IMG/VR virus record: IMGVR_UViG_3300035698_010320
Coordinates: 1-35,120 of that record
Length of the DNA: 35,120 bases
Origin: a virus
Direction: 5' to 3' (one strand)
Part shown: one piece after another, positions 14,286 through 22,844 of the stretch
Layout: every line of letters begins with the position of its first letter
Numbering within the stretch: position 1 is the stretch's first letter
Made by a program: the position numbers and the translations under genes
Notes under the pieces: model-generated
What the model saw: only the letters and a program-made list of their open reading frames with translations
The model's database searches: none
Told to the model about the DNA's origin: nothing

Positions 14286-14336
14286 CTTCTCAACGGGGCG
14301 GCCGAGTGTAACCGGCCGTCCCTGAGAGAAGTTTTT
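14286..14336 (+). terminator. Strong two-tier rho-independent terminator
   Basis: The inner stem GGGGCGGCCG (14295-14304) pairs with CGGCCGTCCC (14313-14322), with one G-U pair and an 8-base loop. An outer stem CTTCTC (14286-14291) pairs with GAGAAG (14326-14331), followed by TTTTT (14332-14336). It ends the scaffold/capsid transcript. The adaptor start codon lies only 17 bases after the T-tract, so that gene needs read-through or is expressed at a reduced level. Confidence 0.9.
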
Positions 14337-14352
14337 GATCGGGGTACGATCG

Positions 14353-15480
14353 ATGGCCAAGAATTTTACCGAGCTGGCAACGGCGGTGCAGGCTGAGTTG
14401 GGCAAGGCGTCCGACGATGTCCGCATCACCCTCTCGCGATGCGGCGACTGGGTCAATCGCGGCCAACGCAAGATTGCCAAGATGTACCCACACCTGCGCG
14501 ACTGCTACGTGCTCGACAAGACCTCCTACGTCGCGACCGAGGACGGATACGAACTCGATCTGTCGGATCTGACGACCTACCCGCTCAATCATGTGCTGGG
14601 CCTGCGATACGTGCAGACCAACAAGACCTTAACCGGCGTGCCCAGTGGGACGTTCACGGTCGGTGAAGTGGTGAGCCAGGCCACGTCGCTTGCGACAGGG
14701 ACGGTGGTCTCGATTGCCGCAGCTTACATCGTGATCAAAGTGACAACGGGCAATTTCGCGGCGGACTACGAGGTGACGGGAGCTACAAGTGCGAAGACCA
14801 TTACGCCCTCAGCGGTCTCAGATGTGACCGGGGCAGGCGTAACGGCCTACAAGTTCAAACCTTACCGAGGTGGCCTGGAGCGATGGGACGCGGACATGCC
14901 ATATATCCCCTCCTCCAATGGCGGCTACCCTAAGTACTACCAACGACGCGGCAATGACACGATTGAGGTCAATAAACCCTTCTCTAGCGTAGCGGCCGGA
15001 GCGGAGCTGTGGTTGGCTTACGCCCAGATCCCTTACTGGATGCAGTCTGCTTCGACTGTCGGGGCGTCAGCAACCGGGGCGATACGATCCTCCAATGTGG
15101 TAACGATTACCACGACAGCAGCCCACGGTTTTGGAGTGGGCGACAAGGTTGATATTTCGGTGACCACTGTAATAGGGGTAACCAGCTTCGACGGTGAGGT
15201 TGCCGTAGTGAGTGTCCCTAGCTCTACGACGTTCACTTACGCCCAAACAGCAGACGACGACACCGGCGGGGCGGGCACGGCAACTCACATCCCCCTGCTC
15301 ACCGATCTGGACGAGTGCCTGATTGCCTGGGGTAAGGCGATGGGCCTCAGAGCGATGGGGCCAAAATTCCAATCAGCGGCGATGGCCGAGGAAGCCATGG
15401 CTCGCGAGATGACAAGAGATGAAGTTTACGGGGGCGGCGACATTGAAACTTCGGAAATTTCCCCTAATGGCGGACCCTGA
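14353..15480 (+). CDS. Head-tail adaptor protein with two inserted beta modules
   Basis: The start is set at the ATG at 14353 (375 residues), because the only upstream in-frame start, a TTG at 14335, lies in the terminator T-tract. The N-terminal helices (ELATAVQAELGK, GDWVNRGQRKIAKMYPHLRD) followed by YELDLSDLTTYPLNHVLGLR match phage adaptor proteins that join portal and tail. Two modules interrupt this. Module A (about 98-152) is the VGEVVSQATS type shared with the upstream protein. Module B (about 244-310) contains AAHGFGVGDKVDIS and VPSSTTFTYAQT, a beta-sandwich-like repeat common in phage tail proteins. The C-terminus returns to helices (DLDECLIAWGKAMGLRAMGP). Numbering here is from MAKNFTEL with residues counted from about six earlier. 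Confidence 0.75.
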   Translation: MAKNFTELATAVQAELGKASDDVRITLSRCGDWVNRGQRKIAKMYPHLRDCYVLDKTSYVATEDGYELDLSDLTTYPLNHVLGLRYVQTNKTLTGVPSGTFTVGEVVSQATSLATGTVVSIAAAYIVIKVTTGNFAADYEVTGATSAKTITPSAVSDVTGAGVTAYKFKPYRGGLERWDADMPYIPSSNGGYPKYYQRRGNDTIEVNKPFSSVAAGAELWLAYAQIPYWMQSASTVGASATGAIRSSNVVTITTTAAHGFGVGDKVDISVTTVIGVTSFDGEVAVVSVPSSTTFTYAQTADDDTGGAGTATHIPLLTDLDECLIAWGKAMGLRAMGPKFQSAAMAEEAMAREMTRDEVYGGGDIETSEISPNGGP

Positions 15481-15767
15481 TGATGATGACATTTTTATTT
15501 GGCCTCCTCGCTCGGTCTTGTGATTCTACCTCCATCGTGCCCGCAGTCCTATGGGGCGGCGGAGTATCAGGGGCGGCGTTAACGACCTTAATGATTAAGC
15601 ACTTAATGAATCGAGAGGCGCATTGTTCTCGGGAGAAGAGGCTTTATACCCATGATTATGTTTTAGGTAGTGTTTGCAAAGAGCGGCATCGCCGCACAGA
15701 CGAAGCGTTGGAACGGATCGAAAGTAAACTAGATCGAGCACTGGAAGAACCTCATGCCAAGCCTTAG
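15480..15767 (+). CDS. Small membrane protein with C-terminal coiled coil; holin-like candidate
   Basis: The 95-residue product starts by ATGA overlap with the adaptor stop; Met2 and Met3 are alternative starts. A hydrophobic N-terminus (MMMTFLFGLLA) and a second membrane-like segment (about 19-41, around SIVPAVLWGGGVSGAALTTL) are followed by a basic stretch and a charged helix (RTDEALERIESKLDRALEE). This layout fits a small holin or another membrane-anchored accessory protein, but no lysin is visible next to it. Its 3' end overlaps the stabilization protein gene by 14 bases. Confidence 0.5.
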   Translation: MMMTFLFGLLARSCDSTSIVPAVLWGGGVSGAALTTLMIKHLMNREAHCSREKRLYTHDYVLGSVCKERHRRTDEALERIESKLDRALEEPHAKP

Positions 15768-17568
15768 CATTCCCGGCCTGATTGGCGGACTCAATAGCGG
15801 CTTCGCTCGTGAGCGGATCGACGCAGGGCAATCTCCTCGTCTACGCAACTTCACTGTCAAAGATGGGGTAGCGTGCAAGCGCACGGGGTACGCGGCGACC
15901 TCCGGTGTAAACTGGACAGCCAGTAAGAAGTTTTTTCATGGACATCACTATCAGGACGGAGTTTCGGGCAAGAAGCGGTTTTGGGGGTTCGGTGAGGCGG
16001 TCCACTGGAAGGACGCGGTGGGCGGGGCATGGTCAGATGACGCCTCGGGCACCTGGACGCCGACCGCCGGGAGCAACAACTACTATACCACCACCGAGAT
16101 CGTCGAATTAGATGACTACAAAAACCACCTGATTGTTACCCAGGCCGACACTAAGCGGGTGGGCGGGACATTTGTTGAAGTGGCCTACACGAATGAGCCA
16201 GAGACCGATTTAGCGGACCTCGTGGGAGCTAACGGGTATAATGATCTCGCAGTCAGCGCCACAGGAGGCTCAGGCACCGATGCCAGCCCCAGCGTGATCA
16301 CTTCCGCAGGATCGTTCACTGGACTGACTCTGGCGGATTATCAGGTATACCTGTCCGGCACAAATTGCACGACTGGCGTATACACTATCGCCAGCGACAC
16401 CGACGACACCATTACCCTGACCGCCAACGCATCGAGCGGTGGGGCGATGACTGACTTAGTGGTGATGGTGTACGGAAATAACACTACCCACTACTGCAAA
16501 CAGGCTATCAATGTGGCCGACCACTTGATGCTCTTGCACCCCCGCGAGTACCTAGGCGGGGCATGGCGGGACATGTTCCAGCGAGTGCGTTGGTCTCGTC
16601 TGGCACATTTCACTTCTGTGATTGACTGGGACGACACACTCTCCGCTGGGGCCGGTTATCAGGACCTACGAACCGATTATGGTGCAATTCTGGGCGGGGA
16701 GATGCTGAGGACCGGACTGACCATATACTTGGAGCAGGCTATCTATGCGTGCTATCATACTGGGTCGTCGACCGCTCCGTTCCACTTCGACTGCATGCTG
16801 GCCGGATTGGGATTGTACGCTCCCCGCCTGATTGCGTCTAATGGAGAATCGCACTTCTTGGTCGGCTCCGATCATCAGATCTATCAGTACTACGGGGGTC
16901 GCGACAAGCAGCCCATCGGCGACAAGATCAAGACCGAGTTCTTTGAGAACATCAACAAGACTCAGGCAGACGGGTACGCCTATGCGGATCGGGCCTGGGC
17001 GTTCGCCCTCCGAGATCTCGAGGCGGTCGTGTTCGCAATCCCCACCGGGTCGGCTAATTCTGACCCGACACTGTTCTATGTATACTTCTGGCGGGATGGC
17101 CGCTGGGATGTGTGGGACCTCGCCGACACGATTACCGGCATGGGCAACTACGAAAAACCCGCCTCGGTCAATGCGTATAACCTGCCTATCTTTTCGGGAG
17201 CGTCCGGCACAATCAACCAGCTAGACTACAGCAGTGCCAATGACGTGGCGGCGGCCATCGATGCGTATATTGAGACCAAAGATTTTGTCCTGGACCTTCA
17301 GAACGAATACAACGCCGCAGAAATACTCTTCGAGGCGTCCGGCGACGGGGCCGCCAGTAGCGTGGCTGTTTCGATTAGCGTCGATGGCGGCGAGACCTAC
17401 TCCACAGCTGTGACTGTAACCGTCGGAACGACCTGGGCCCTGTACAAAGTCAACACCAATGTTGCGGCCTACCTGGTTCGAGTAAAGTTCGCCAATGCCG
17501 TCGCCAGCCAGAAGCTCTTGCTCGGCGGCGTGAAGATCAATGTTGACGATTCAGGGGAGGGCTTCTAA
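15754..17568 (+). CDS. Packaged-DNA stabilization protein (P22 gp10-like)
   Basis: The 604-residue product opens with a short hydrophobic segment and the pattern RIDAGQSPRLRNFTVKDGV followed by KRTGY. This is characteristic of tail-hub plug proteins that begin each virion-DNA stabilization factor of the P22 gp10 type. The middle includes EYLGGAWRDMFQRVRWSRLA and GAGYQDLRTDYGAI, also typical, and several propeller-like blades (LIASNGESHFLVGSDHQIYQ). A Thr/Ser/Gly-rich segment at about 168-236 looks like an inserted beta domain. The C-terminal 100 residues form an added beta domain. The protein closes the portal channel and receives the tail needle or fibres. It is longer than P22 gp10 (about 470). 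Confidence 0.75.
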   Translation: MPSLSIPGLIGGLNSGFARERIDAGQSPRLRNFTVKDGVACKRTGYAATSGVNWTASKKFFHGHHYQDGVSGKKRFWGFGEAVHWKDAVGGAWSDDASGTWTPTAGSNNYYTTTEIVELDDYKNHLIVTQADTKRVGGTFVEVAYTNEPETDLADLVGANGYNDLAVSATGGSGTDASPSVITSAGSFTGLTLADYQVYLSGTNCTTGVYTIASDTDDTITLTANASSGGAMTDLVVMVYGNNTTHYCKQAINVADHLMLLHPREYLGGAWRDMFQRVRWSRLAHFTSVIDWDDTLSAGAGYQDLRTDYGAILGGEMLRTGLTIYLEQAIYACYHTGSSTAPFHFDCMLAGLGLYAPRLIASNGESHFLVGSDHQIYQYYGGRDKQPIGDKIKTEFFENINKTQADGYAYADRAWAFALRDLEAVVFAIPTGSANSDPTLFYVYFWRDGRWDVWDLADTITGMGNYEKPASVNAYNLPIFSGASGTINQLDYSSANDVAAAIDAYIETKDFVLDLQNEYNAAEILFEASGDGAASSVAVSISVDGGETYSTAVTVTVGTTWALYKVNTNVAAYLVRVKFANAVASQKLLLGGVKINVDDSGEGF

Positions 17569-18863
17569 TGCCGGAAGGGAATGTAAGCTTATTGGGATTC
17601 GATGCCGCCGACCTGTTCCCCCATGCGCCGACCGCCGGGGCCACGCCCGAGGAAACGATGGCCAACATTATGGACTTCTTCCCGAAGTTCCAAGCGGCCT
17701 TGCAGGAATTCGCCGCCATCGTTAATACGCGAGCCCTGATGGGGTTTCAGTCGATGACCGACGGGACCAATACGTACCTGGCCTCAGAAGGAGGGACGCT
17801 CACGCTGGCTGAAGGCGGTGATACGACCATAGCTGTGGACGAGGCGACGGGCACAATGACCTTCACCTCGACCACGGGCGGGGGTTCGGCTACCTATGTG
17901 GCGAATGGGGATTCCCCTCCGGCCACTCCGGCTGAAGACGACACTTGGTATGTTACTGCCGATGACGGTAGTTATGTCAAAGGCCGCACCTATGTCTATG
18001 ATGGTGCGGATTGGGTTGAGGTGGGCAATCTCATCTACAGCACCACGATCACCGCCGGGCAGATATCCTTGACCCATACCAGTGTCGATAGCGGTAACTG
18101 GACGGGGACGGTGGGCAGCGAAACCGCCGCTCATGTGGCCGATGGGTCCGGCCGTGCCTTGGATGGTCTTAATGTCTCGGGGTATGTGACGCAGCCGCTG
18201 AGAAGTACGGACATGTCGTCGCATTCGCCCTCGCTGGACGGTCTATATATGACGGCCGATTACCTTGGGTTTTACGACTGGGGCGTCGGCTGGATGGCGT
18301 ATATTACCGATGGGGGCGACTTTTATTTTCGGGGTGATCCTGATAATTATTTACAGTGGAACGCAACAACGGCAGTCCTGGACCTCAAGTTCAAGGATGG
18401 TTACCTGGGTAGCACGACGGATTACTTCGATATCACCAACTCTATACTCTGCCTCAGGCAATCGGATAGCCAATATGCTAAGTTATATTCTCAAGGACTG
18501 GTGTTAACCACTGGGGCTAACGGGGCAGGAACGGCTCATGCGAGATACACCCGCACTGATTGTTCTTTACGACGGCAGTCTTCGGGTTATGTCCAAATGG
18601 CCGTGTCGGGGTATGACGGATCTGTGGCGTTTTCGGCTTATGTGAATTCGTCGGACGAGGGACAAATTTTGATACAAGGGGATACGACCCATTATCTTCG
18701 TTGTTACAAGAACACCACGACATACGAACTCAAAGGGTTTGCGTTGAAAAGCTGTACCTATGAGTCCTCTGACGCCAGTGCCGGGGTCTCGGGTACCTTT
18801 GACGATACCGATAGCAATACAGTGACTGTAAAAGACGGAATTATCACCAACCTTACAACGTAG
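17568..18863 (+). CDS. Tail fibre / receptor-binding structural protein
   Basis: The 431-residue product starts by TAATG overlap with the stabilization gene. The N-terminus (about 1-60) is helical and may anchor to the virion. A linker with DDTWYVTADDGSYVKGRTYV follows; its VxDGADWVEVG pattern is common in fibres. The C-terminal half is a run of short beta units (GLYMTADYLGFYDWGVGWMA, DNYLQWNATTAVLDLK) ending in SGTFDDTDSNTVTVKDGIIT, a familiar phage-fibre C-terminal pattern. It probably contacts the host surface together with the beta-helix tailspike encoded at 5449. Confidence 0.7.
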   Translation: MPEGNVSLLGFDAADLFPHAPTAGATPEETMANIMDFFPKFQAALQEFAAIVNTRALMGFQSMTDGTNTYLASEGGTLTLAEGGDTTIAVDEATGTMTFTSTTGGGSATYVANGDSPPATPAEDDTWYVTADDGSYVKGRTYVYDGADWVEVGNLIYSTTITAGQISLTHTSVDSGNWTGTVGSETAAHVADGSGRALDGLNVSGYVTQPLRSTDMSSHSPSLDGLYMTADYLGFYDWGVGWMAYITDGGDFYFRGDPDNYLQWNATTAVLDLKFKDGYLGSTTDYFDITNSILCLRQSDSQYAKLYSQGLVLTTGANGAGTAHARYTRTDCSLRRQSSGYVQMAVSGYDGSVAFSAYVNSSDEGQILIQGDTTHYLRCYKNTTTYELKGFALKSCTYESSDASAGVSGTFDDTDSNTVTVKDGIITNLTT

Positions 18864-18873
18864 GAGAAGCATA

Positions 18874-19107
18874 ATGATCTACAAAATTGACATTCCTGAA
18901 ACCGAAAGATCCAAAGTGGAATCGGCTTTTGCCGTGGCTAGCGGAGGAGGAACGGTGGAAGAATGCCTCAAGGCCCACGTCCTCCATATCCTGACCAAGT
19001 ATCTCCAAGAGAAAAAAATGAGAGAAATCGTCAATACGCACGTTACGGCGGAGACGAGGAAGCTGAATGAGCACTTTTTTGCCGCCGTCACGGAACTAGA
19101 GGGGTAG
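18874..19107 (+). CDS. Small helical protein of unknown function
   Basis: The 77-residue product has an AGGAG site before the ATG at 18874. It is predicted helical with a charged middle (HILTKYLQEKKMREIVNTHV) and no Cys. Small helical proteins directly after fibre genes can be chaperones or assembly factors; that role here is only a guess from position. The family is not recognised. Confidence 0.6.
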   Translation: MIYKIDIPETERSKVESAFAVASGGGTVEECLKAHVLHILTKYLQEKKMREIVNTHVTAETRKLNEHFFAAVTELEG

Positions 19108-19111
19108 CCTT

Positions 19112-19420
19112 ATGACCACCTTTCAATGCCAACGTTGCGGGACCTGCTGCAAGCAGGTCGGTCACCTAATCCAGTGGATACCGTTGATGCTAGCGGCGAT
19201 CTTCAAGCCTGACGCCTCGGGTGCCTGCCAGCACCTGCGAAAGCTGGAAGATGGGACCTATGAATGCGTAATATATGAGAAACGACCCAAGATTTGCCGA
19301 GTAGAGTGGGTAGTCAAGAACCGAGCCCGAAGTTTCGGTCTGGACGAGCAATCAATGTATGACCTAAGTGCTCACGCCTGTAAACTCCTACGAGAGGAGA
19401 ACGACCATGATACAGTTTAA
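19112..19420 (+). CDS. YkgJ-like CxxCxxCC protein (putative Zn/Fe-binding)
   Basis: The 102-residue product begins with the signature C6-x2-C9-x2-C12-C13 (CQRCGTCC). It continues with Cys39, then CVIYEKRPKICR (Cys52 and Cys62), the full pattern of the YkgJ/UPF0153 family thought to bind zinc or an iron cofactor. The molecular role of that family is not established. Placement in a late virion operon is odd, because the family is usually cellular. The gene follows its neighbour by four bases, and the next gene starts inside its last codons. A virion Zn/Fe protein or host-modifying factor are both possible. Confidence 0.75.
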   Translation: MTTFQCQRCGTCCKQVGHLIQWIPLMLAAIFKPDASGACQHLRKLEDGTYECVIYEKRPKICRVEWVVKNRARSFGLDEQSMYDLSAHACKLLREENDHDTV

Positions 19421-21647
19421 GTTCAGCTTCAATCCTAACGACCCGCTGGGCCTGCACCGACGATATAGTGTCACGCAGTGCCACCTTGACCCGGGGACCG
19501 CAACGGTGATTGGTGCGTCCATTGCCGGGGGGAGCAGCCTCTTGGGCGGTGCGATAGGCGGAAGTGGGGGAGGCTCTATTGAGGCAATGAGCACTCTGAG
19601 CCGTAGCCAGAAAGGCCTGGATACGGTGCTCATCGACTTCCTGCTCGGTATCGAGCGGGACGCCAAGGGTAATATTATCAGCAAGAATCCGCTGCTCACG
19701 AGGGCGTATAACAAAGCCATGCCGCAATACAAAGCCATGCCCATGACGGACAATCAGCAGTCCGGCTTGGCGGCGGCAAAGAATCTCTTGGGCCAGATCC
19801 AGAATCCAGTGCGACCGGACGCTGGGTACATGAAAGACCTCGCCCACGGTATTCTGCCCGGAAAAACAAAGAGTGCAGCTCTCGGTGCGGCACTACTCCC
19901 CGGCGAGAAGGCTGTGGTGGGCGAGGATGGGCCTGAGGTCATCGAGGTGCAGCCGGACGGCTCAGTGAAGGTAATTCCAAACCCCAAGAGCGTAGCGAGC
20001 CCCAAGGCTATTGACGGAGCCCTAGCCAAGAGCGAAGCCGTCCAGCAGGATTTGGGCGTTGCTAAGGGCATGGCTGTCGGCGGCATGACGCTCACTAGTG
20101 ACGCGAAGAAGCAACGGAAGTGGGGCGACTATTACATCCCCGACTCCGCTCCCGGCATGGACACAGGGCTGGCGCAATACAAGGACCAGGACTGGTACGA
20201 GGATGTAGTTGGCGACTACAACACGATCTGGGGCGGGACAGATTCGGGGAAAGACTGGACCCGTAAGCTCGAAAGGAGCAAGCTGTGGACCGGCGATATG
20301 TCTGAATTCCCGATCCAGAAAGAGACCCATATGGGGATGCGAGACTGGCATAACAAGAAATATAAGGGTGCCCTGGAGGACTACTATACCGGCCTCGACG
20401 AATACTGGAACGGCCTGGAGCAGACCACGGAGAATGCTGGCGTTAGTGAGTCCCTGAGCGGCCTACCTTCGGATCAGTATGAAGGGTTCTATGATTGGTG
20501 GAACAGCTCGAGCAATGTGGATGTCGCCAACCCCCTCGGCACGCGAGACGGAGCCCTGACGTTCGAAGACCCGTTCAGTGTGGACGGCGGCAAGCTGAGA
20601 GACGCTATCCCACAGTACTGGGAGGACTCGGGATATGCGCAGAACGAGGCGGGTGAATGGGTAGAGAAAAATAACTGGTCAGACTTGTCCGGTCACGTTA
20701 ACCCCGAGCAATACACAGCATTCAACGAATTTTCGGCAGCCCATCCGGAGTGGGGCGGAGCCCAGATCAATACAGGCCCCAACGGTGCCGAGTTCGGTTC
20801 GTGGCAGAACGGGCAGTGGGTGCCCGCCGATGACACTGTGTATCAAGGAGCGACACAGGCGATCAAGCAGTACCAAGCTGAGATACAGGCGAGTCGTCCT
20901 CATGGCGAAGGGCTGGGAGAGGAGTCGCCCACCGAGACAACGCCCACCGGGGTAGATCCTGCCGCTATAGCCACGGCTCCGGTGTCCGCACTGCCGGTCG
21001 CGAGCACTGGCGATGACGCAACGGACACTACGCTCAGCGCGATTGGTGACGCCCTGGCGGAGAACAGTAAGTCGTTCGACGCTGACGCTGCCAACGACAC
21101 GTTCAATAAGAGCATTTATAACCCGGCCATGTCCCAGTTTGAAAAGATCACAGTGCCGGGTATTCAGGAGACATTCGCAGGAGGCAACCTGTTCGGCTCG
21201 GCTCGCGATAAAGCGGTGCTCTCCGAACGGGGCGATCTCAACGAATCTCTGAATTCGGATCGAGCGACTTATGTGGCCAACAGTGAGCAGGCCCACAAGA
21301 ACCGGGCCCTGTCGGCAGTGTCGTTGACTATGGACCTGGCCAAACTACCGGGTACTATTGCAGGCCAAGCAGCGGACAATGATTACAAGGTTGCCGCCGC
21401 CGCTTCAACGTTCGCCAATATCGAAACCCAAAATGCTCTGGTCAACTCTCAGATCACCAACGATCAATTGGTCGGGATCGTAACTTTGCAGCAGATGTTC
21501 GACACAGAGCAATACCAAGAACAAGCCGAGTGGAACGCGGCAATGCAGAACGCTCTGCAAGCCGACGGCGGCCTCGACTGGACCAGTATTATCCAAATTA
21601 TGATGGGCTATAACTCCGAGACGCAGCTAGCGTTTGCGACCTCGTAG
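19407..21647 (+). CDS. Internal virion (ejection) protein, 746 residues
   Basis: The start is set at the ATG at 19407, which has GAGGAG upstream and overlaps the previous gene by 14 bases; the frame is open a little further upstream. A Gly/Ala-rich hydrophobic segment near the N-terminus (about 31-56, VIGASIAGGSSLLGGAIGG) could insert into a membrane. VVGEDGPEVIEV with the following DGSVKVIPNP is the pattern often seen in tape-measure-type and ejection proteins. The middle is rich in Trp, Tyr and Asp. The C-terminal 250 residues are helical (TFNKSIYNPAMSQFEKITVP, SLTMDLAKLPGTIAGQA). In P22-like phages, three such proteins leave the virion to form the DNA conduit. Confidence 0.65.
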   Translation: MIQFKFSFNPNDPLGLHRRYSVTQCHLDPGTATVIGASIAGGSSLLGGAIGGSGGGSIEAMSTLSRSQKGLDTVLIDFLLGIERDAKGNIISKNPLLTRAYNKAMPQYKAMPMTDNQQSGLAAAKNLLGQIQNPVRPDAGYMKDLAHGILPGKTKSAALGAALLPGEKAVVGEDGPEVIEVQPDGSVKVIPNPKSVASPKAIDGALAKSEAVQQDLGVAKGMAVGGMTLTSDAKKQRKWGDYYIPDSAPGMDTGLAQYKDQDWYEDVVGDYNTIWGGTDSGKDWTRKLERSKLWTGDMSEFPIQKETHMGMRDWHNKKYKGALEDYYTGLDEYWNGLEQTTENAGVSESLSGLPSDQYEGFYDWWNSSSNVDVANPLGTRDGALTFEDPFSVDGGKLRDAIPQYWEDSGYAQNEAGEWVEKNNWSDLSGHVNPEQYTAFNEFSAAHPEWGGAQINTGPNGAEFGSWQNGQWVPADDTVYQGATQAIKQYQAEIQASRPHGEGLGEESPTETTPTGVDPAAIATAPVSALPVASTGDDATDTTLSAIGDALAENSKSFDADAANDTFNKSIYNPAMSQFEKITVPGIQETFAGGNLFGSARDKAVLSERGDLNESLNSDRATYVANSEQAHKNRALSAVSLTMDLAKLPGTIAGQAADNDYKVAAAASTFANIETQNALVNSQITNDQLVGIVTLQQMFDTEQYQEQAEWNAAMQNALQADGGLDWTSIIQIMMGYNSETQLAFATS

Positions 21648-21659
21648 AAAGGTTTTACC

Positions 21660-22835
21660 ATGCCAAATGTACAACAGATTCAATTGCGGCCCAACACGAA
21701 GCGACAGTCGATGGCCGCCGGACTGATGGGTGCCGGTCAAGCTATCGGTCAGGGGTTCAATAAATATGCGGACTATCAGATCAAAGAGGAACGCCGAGCG
21801 GAAGACCAAACCCGGCAGGATACACTGCGAGGTGAAGACCAAACCCGTCAGGATAAGCTGATCGCGGACGCTCAGGCTCGTCAGGATGAGCTGCGAAGCC
21901 AAGACCAGACCCGGGAGGATAAACAGCGAAACGAAGACCAAGCCCAGAAGGATGCACGTCAAGATCGGACTGACGCCGCCAATGCGATAGGTACGCTGGT
22001 GGGGCTACCTGAGGACCAACGGCCTGCCATGGCAAAAGTCATGGAAAGGTTCCTGTCCCCTGAAGCCTGGGCCCTTGTGGATGCGGAGTCTCTGTTTGGA
22101 ATTGACTCCGGCAAGACCAAGACCCAGGAGATGAACGAGGCGGACAAGAGCTACATGAAGGGCCTTGAGAGAGATATCGAAGCCACCAAGGCTGAAGACG
22201 CAGAGCTAAGAGCCCAACTAGAAGGGGAAGATCCAAACGCGATCTTGGCAGGTGATCGAGGCACAGAGAGATGGGGGGGTATGTTTACTACTGGAGAAGA
22301 CTACACCGAAAAACAGTTCAAAATTGCCGACGCCATCGCCCGCAATCAAGAAAAGCTTGTCGGGCTTAAGGAAAAATACGACGCGGCCCGTAAGAAGGCC
22401 GGCGGGACGATGGGCCTCCCTCAGGCACCGGGATCGACACCAGGATCAGCAGCACCAGGAGCTGCGATCGCAGGATCGGGAGCTGCGGTACCAGGATCGG
22501 GAGCTGCGATCGCAGAAGTCATGGGCTCGCCGCTCAACTCCTCCGAGGCAGGGGCACCGAAACTGCCGCTGCAACCGACTCTTCCGCAACCAACGTTTCA
22601 GCCGGGCACAAGCGGGCTTGTGGGTCAGGCACTAACGCAGGGCGGAGCGAGACCCCCACAAGATCTTGCAGCCCAAAAAGCGGCAATCGCGAACGCTACC
22701 GTGGACCGGATGCTCAATGACAAGATGACATATAAGACAACCAAAAAACTGATAGAAAAAGCGATCAAAATGGGAAAATCGAGTGAGGGGATCCTGGAGA
22801 TCCTCAAGGGCTACCCGGACGCATTCCCGCAATAG
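21660..22835 (+). CDS. Internal virion protein with coiled-coil repeats, 391 residues
   Basis: After a Gly-rich N-terminus (about 18-34, MAAGLMGAGQAIGQGFN), the protein has five consecutive 11-residue repeats at about residues 47-101 with core sequence EDQTRQD. These are hendecad repeats, which favour a long right-handed coiled coil. A second helical region precedes a Gly/Ala/Pro repeat tract (about 255-285) and a basic helical C-terminus. The ATG at 21660 follows GAAAGG. It is flanked by other ejection-type proteins and probably fills the same structural role. Confidence 0.65.
   Translation: MPNVQQIQLRPNTKRQSMAAGLMGAGQAIGQGFNKYADYQIKEERRAEDQTRQDTLRGEDQTRQDKLIADAQARQDELRSQDQTREDKQRNEDQAQKDARQDRTDAANAIGTLVGLPEDQRPAMAKVMERFLSPEAWALVDAESLFGIDSGKTKTQEMNEADKSYMKGLERDIEATKAEDAELRAQLEGEDPNAILAGDRGTERWGGMFTTGEDYTEKQFKIADAIARNQEKLVGLKEKYDAARKKAGGTMGLPQAPGSTPGSAAPGAAIAGSGAAVPGSGAAIAEVMGSPLNSSEAGAPKLPLQPTLPQPTFQPGTSGLVGQALTQGGARPPQDLAAQKAAIANATVDRMLNDKMTYKTTKKLIEKAIKMGKSSEGILEILKGYPDAFPQ
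21798..21962 (+). repeat. Five 33-bp coding repeats
   Basis: Five diverged 33-bp units encode 11-residue repeats built on (E/Q)DQ-x-(R/Q)-x-D. The first two share GAAGACCAAACCCG, so expansion was recent for those units. Confidence 0.75.
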
Positions 22836-22844
22836 AGGTGATTT

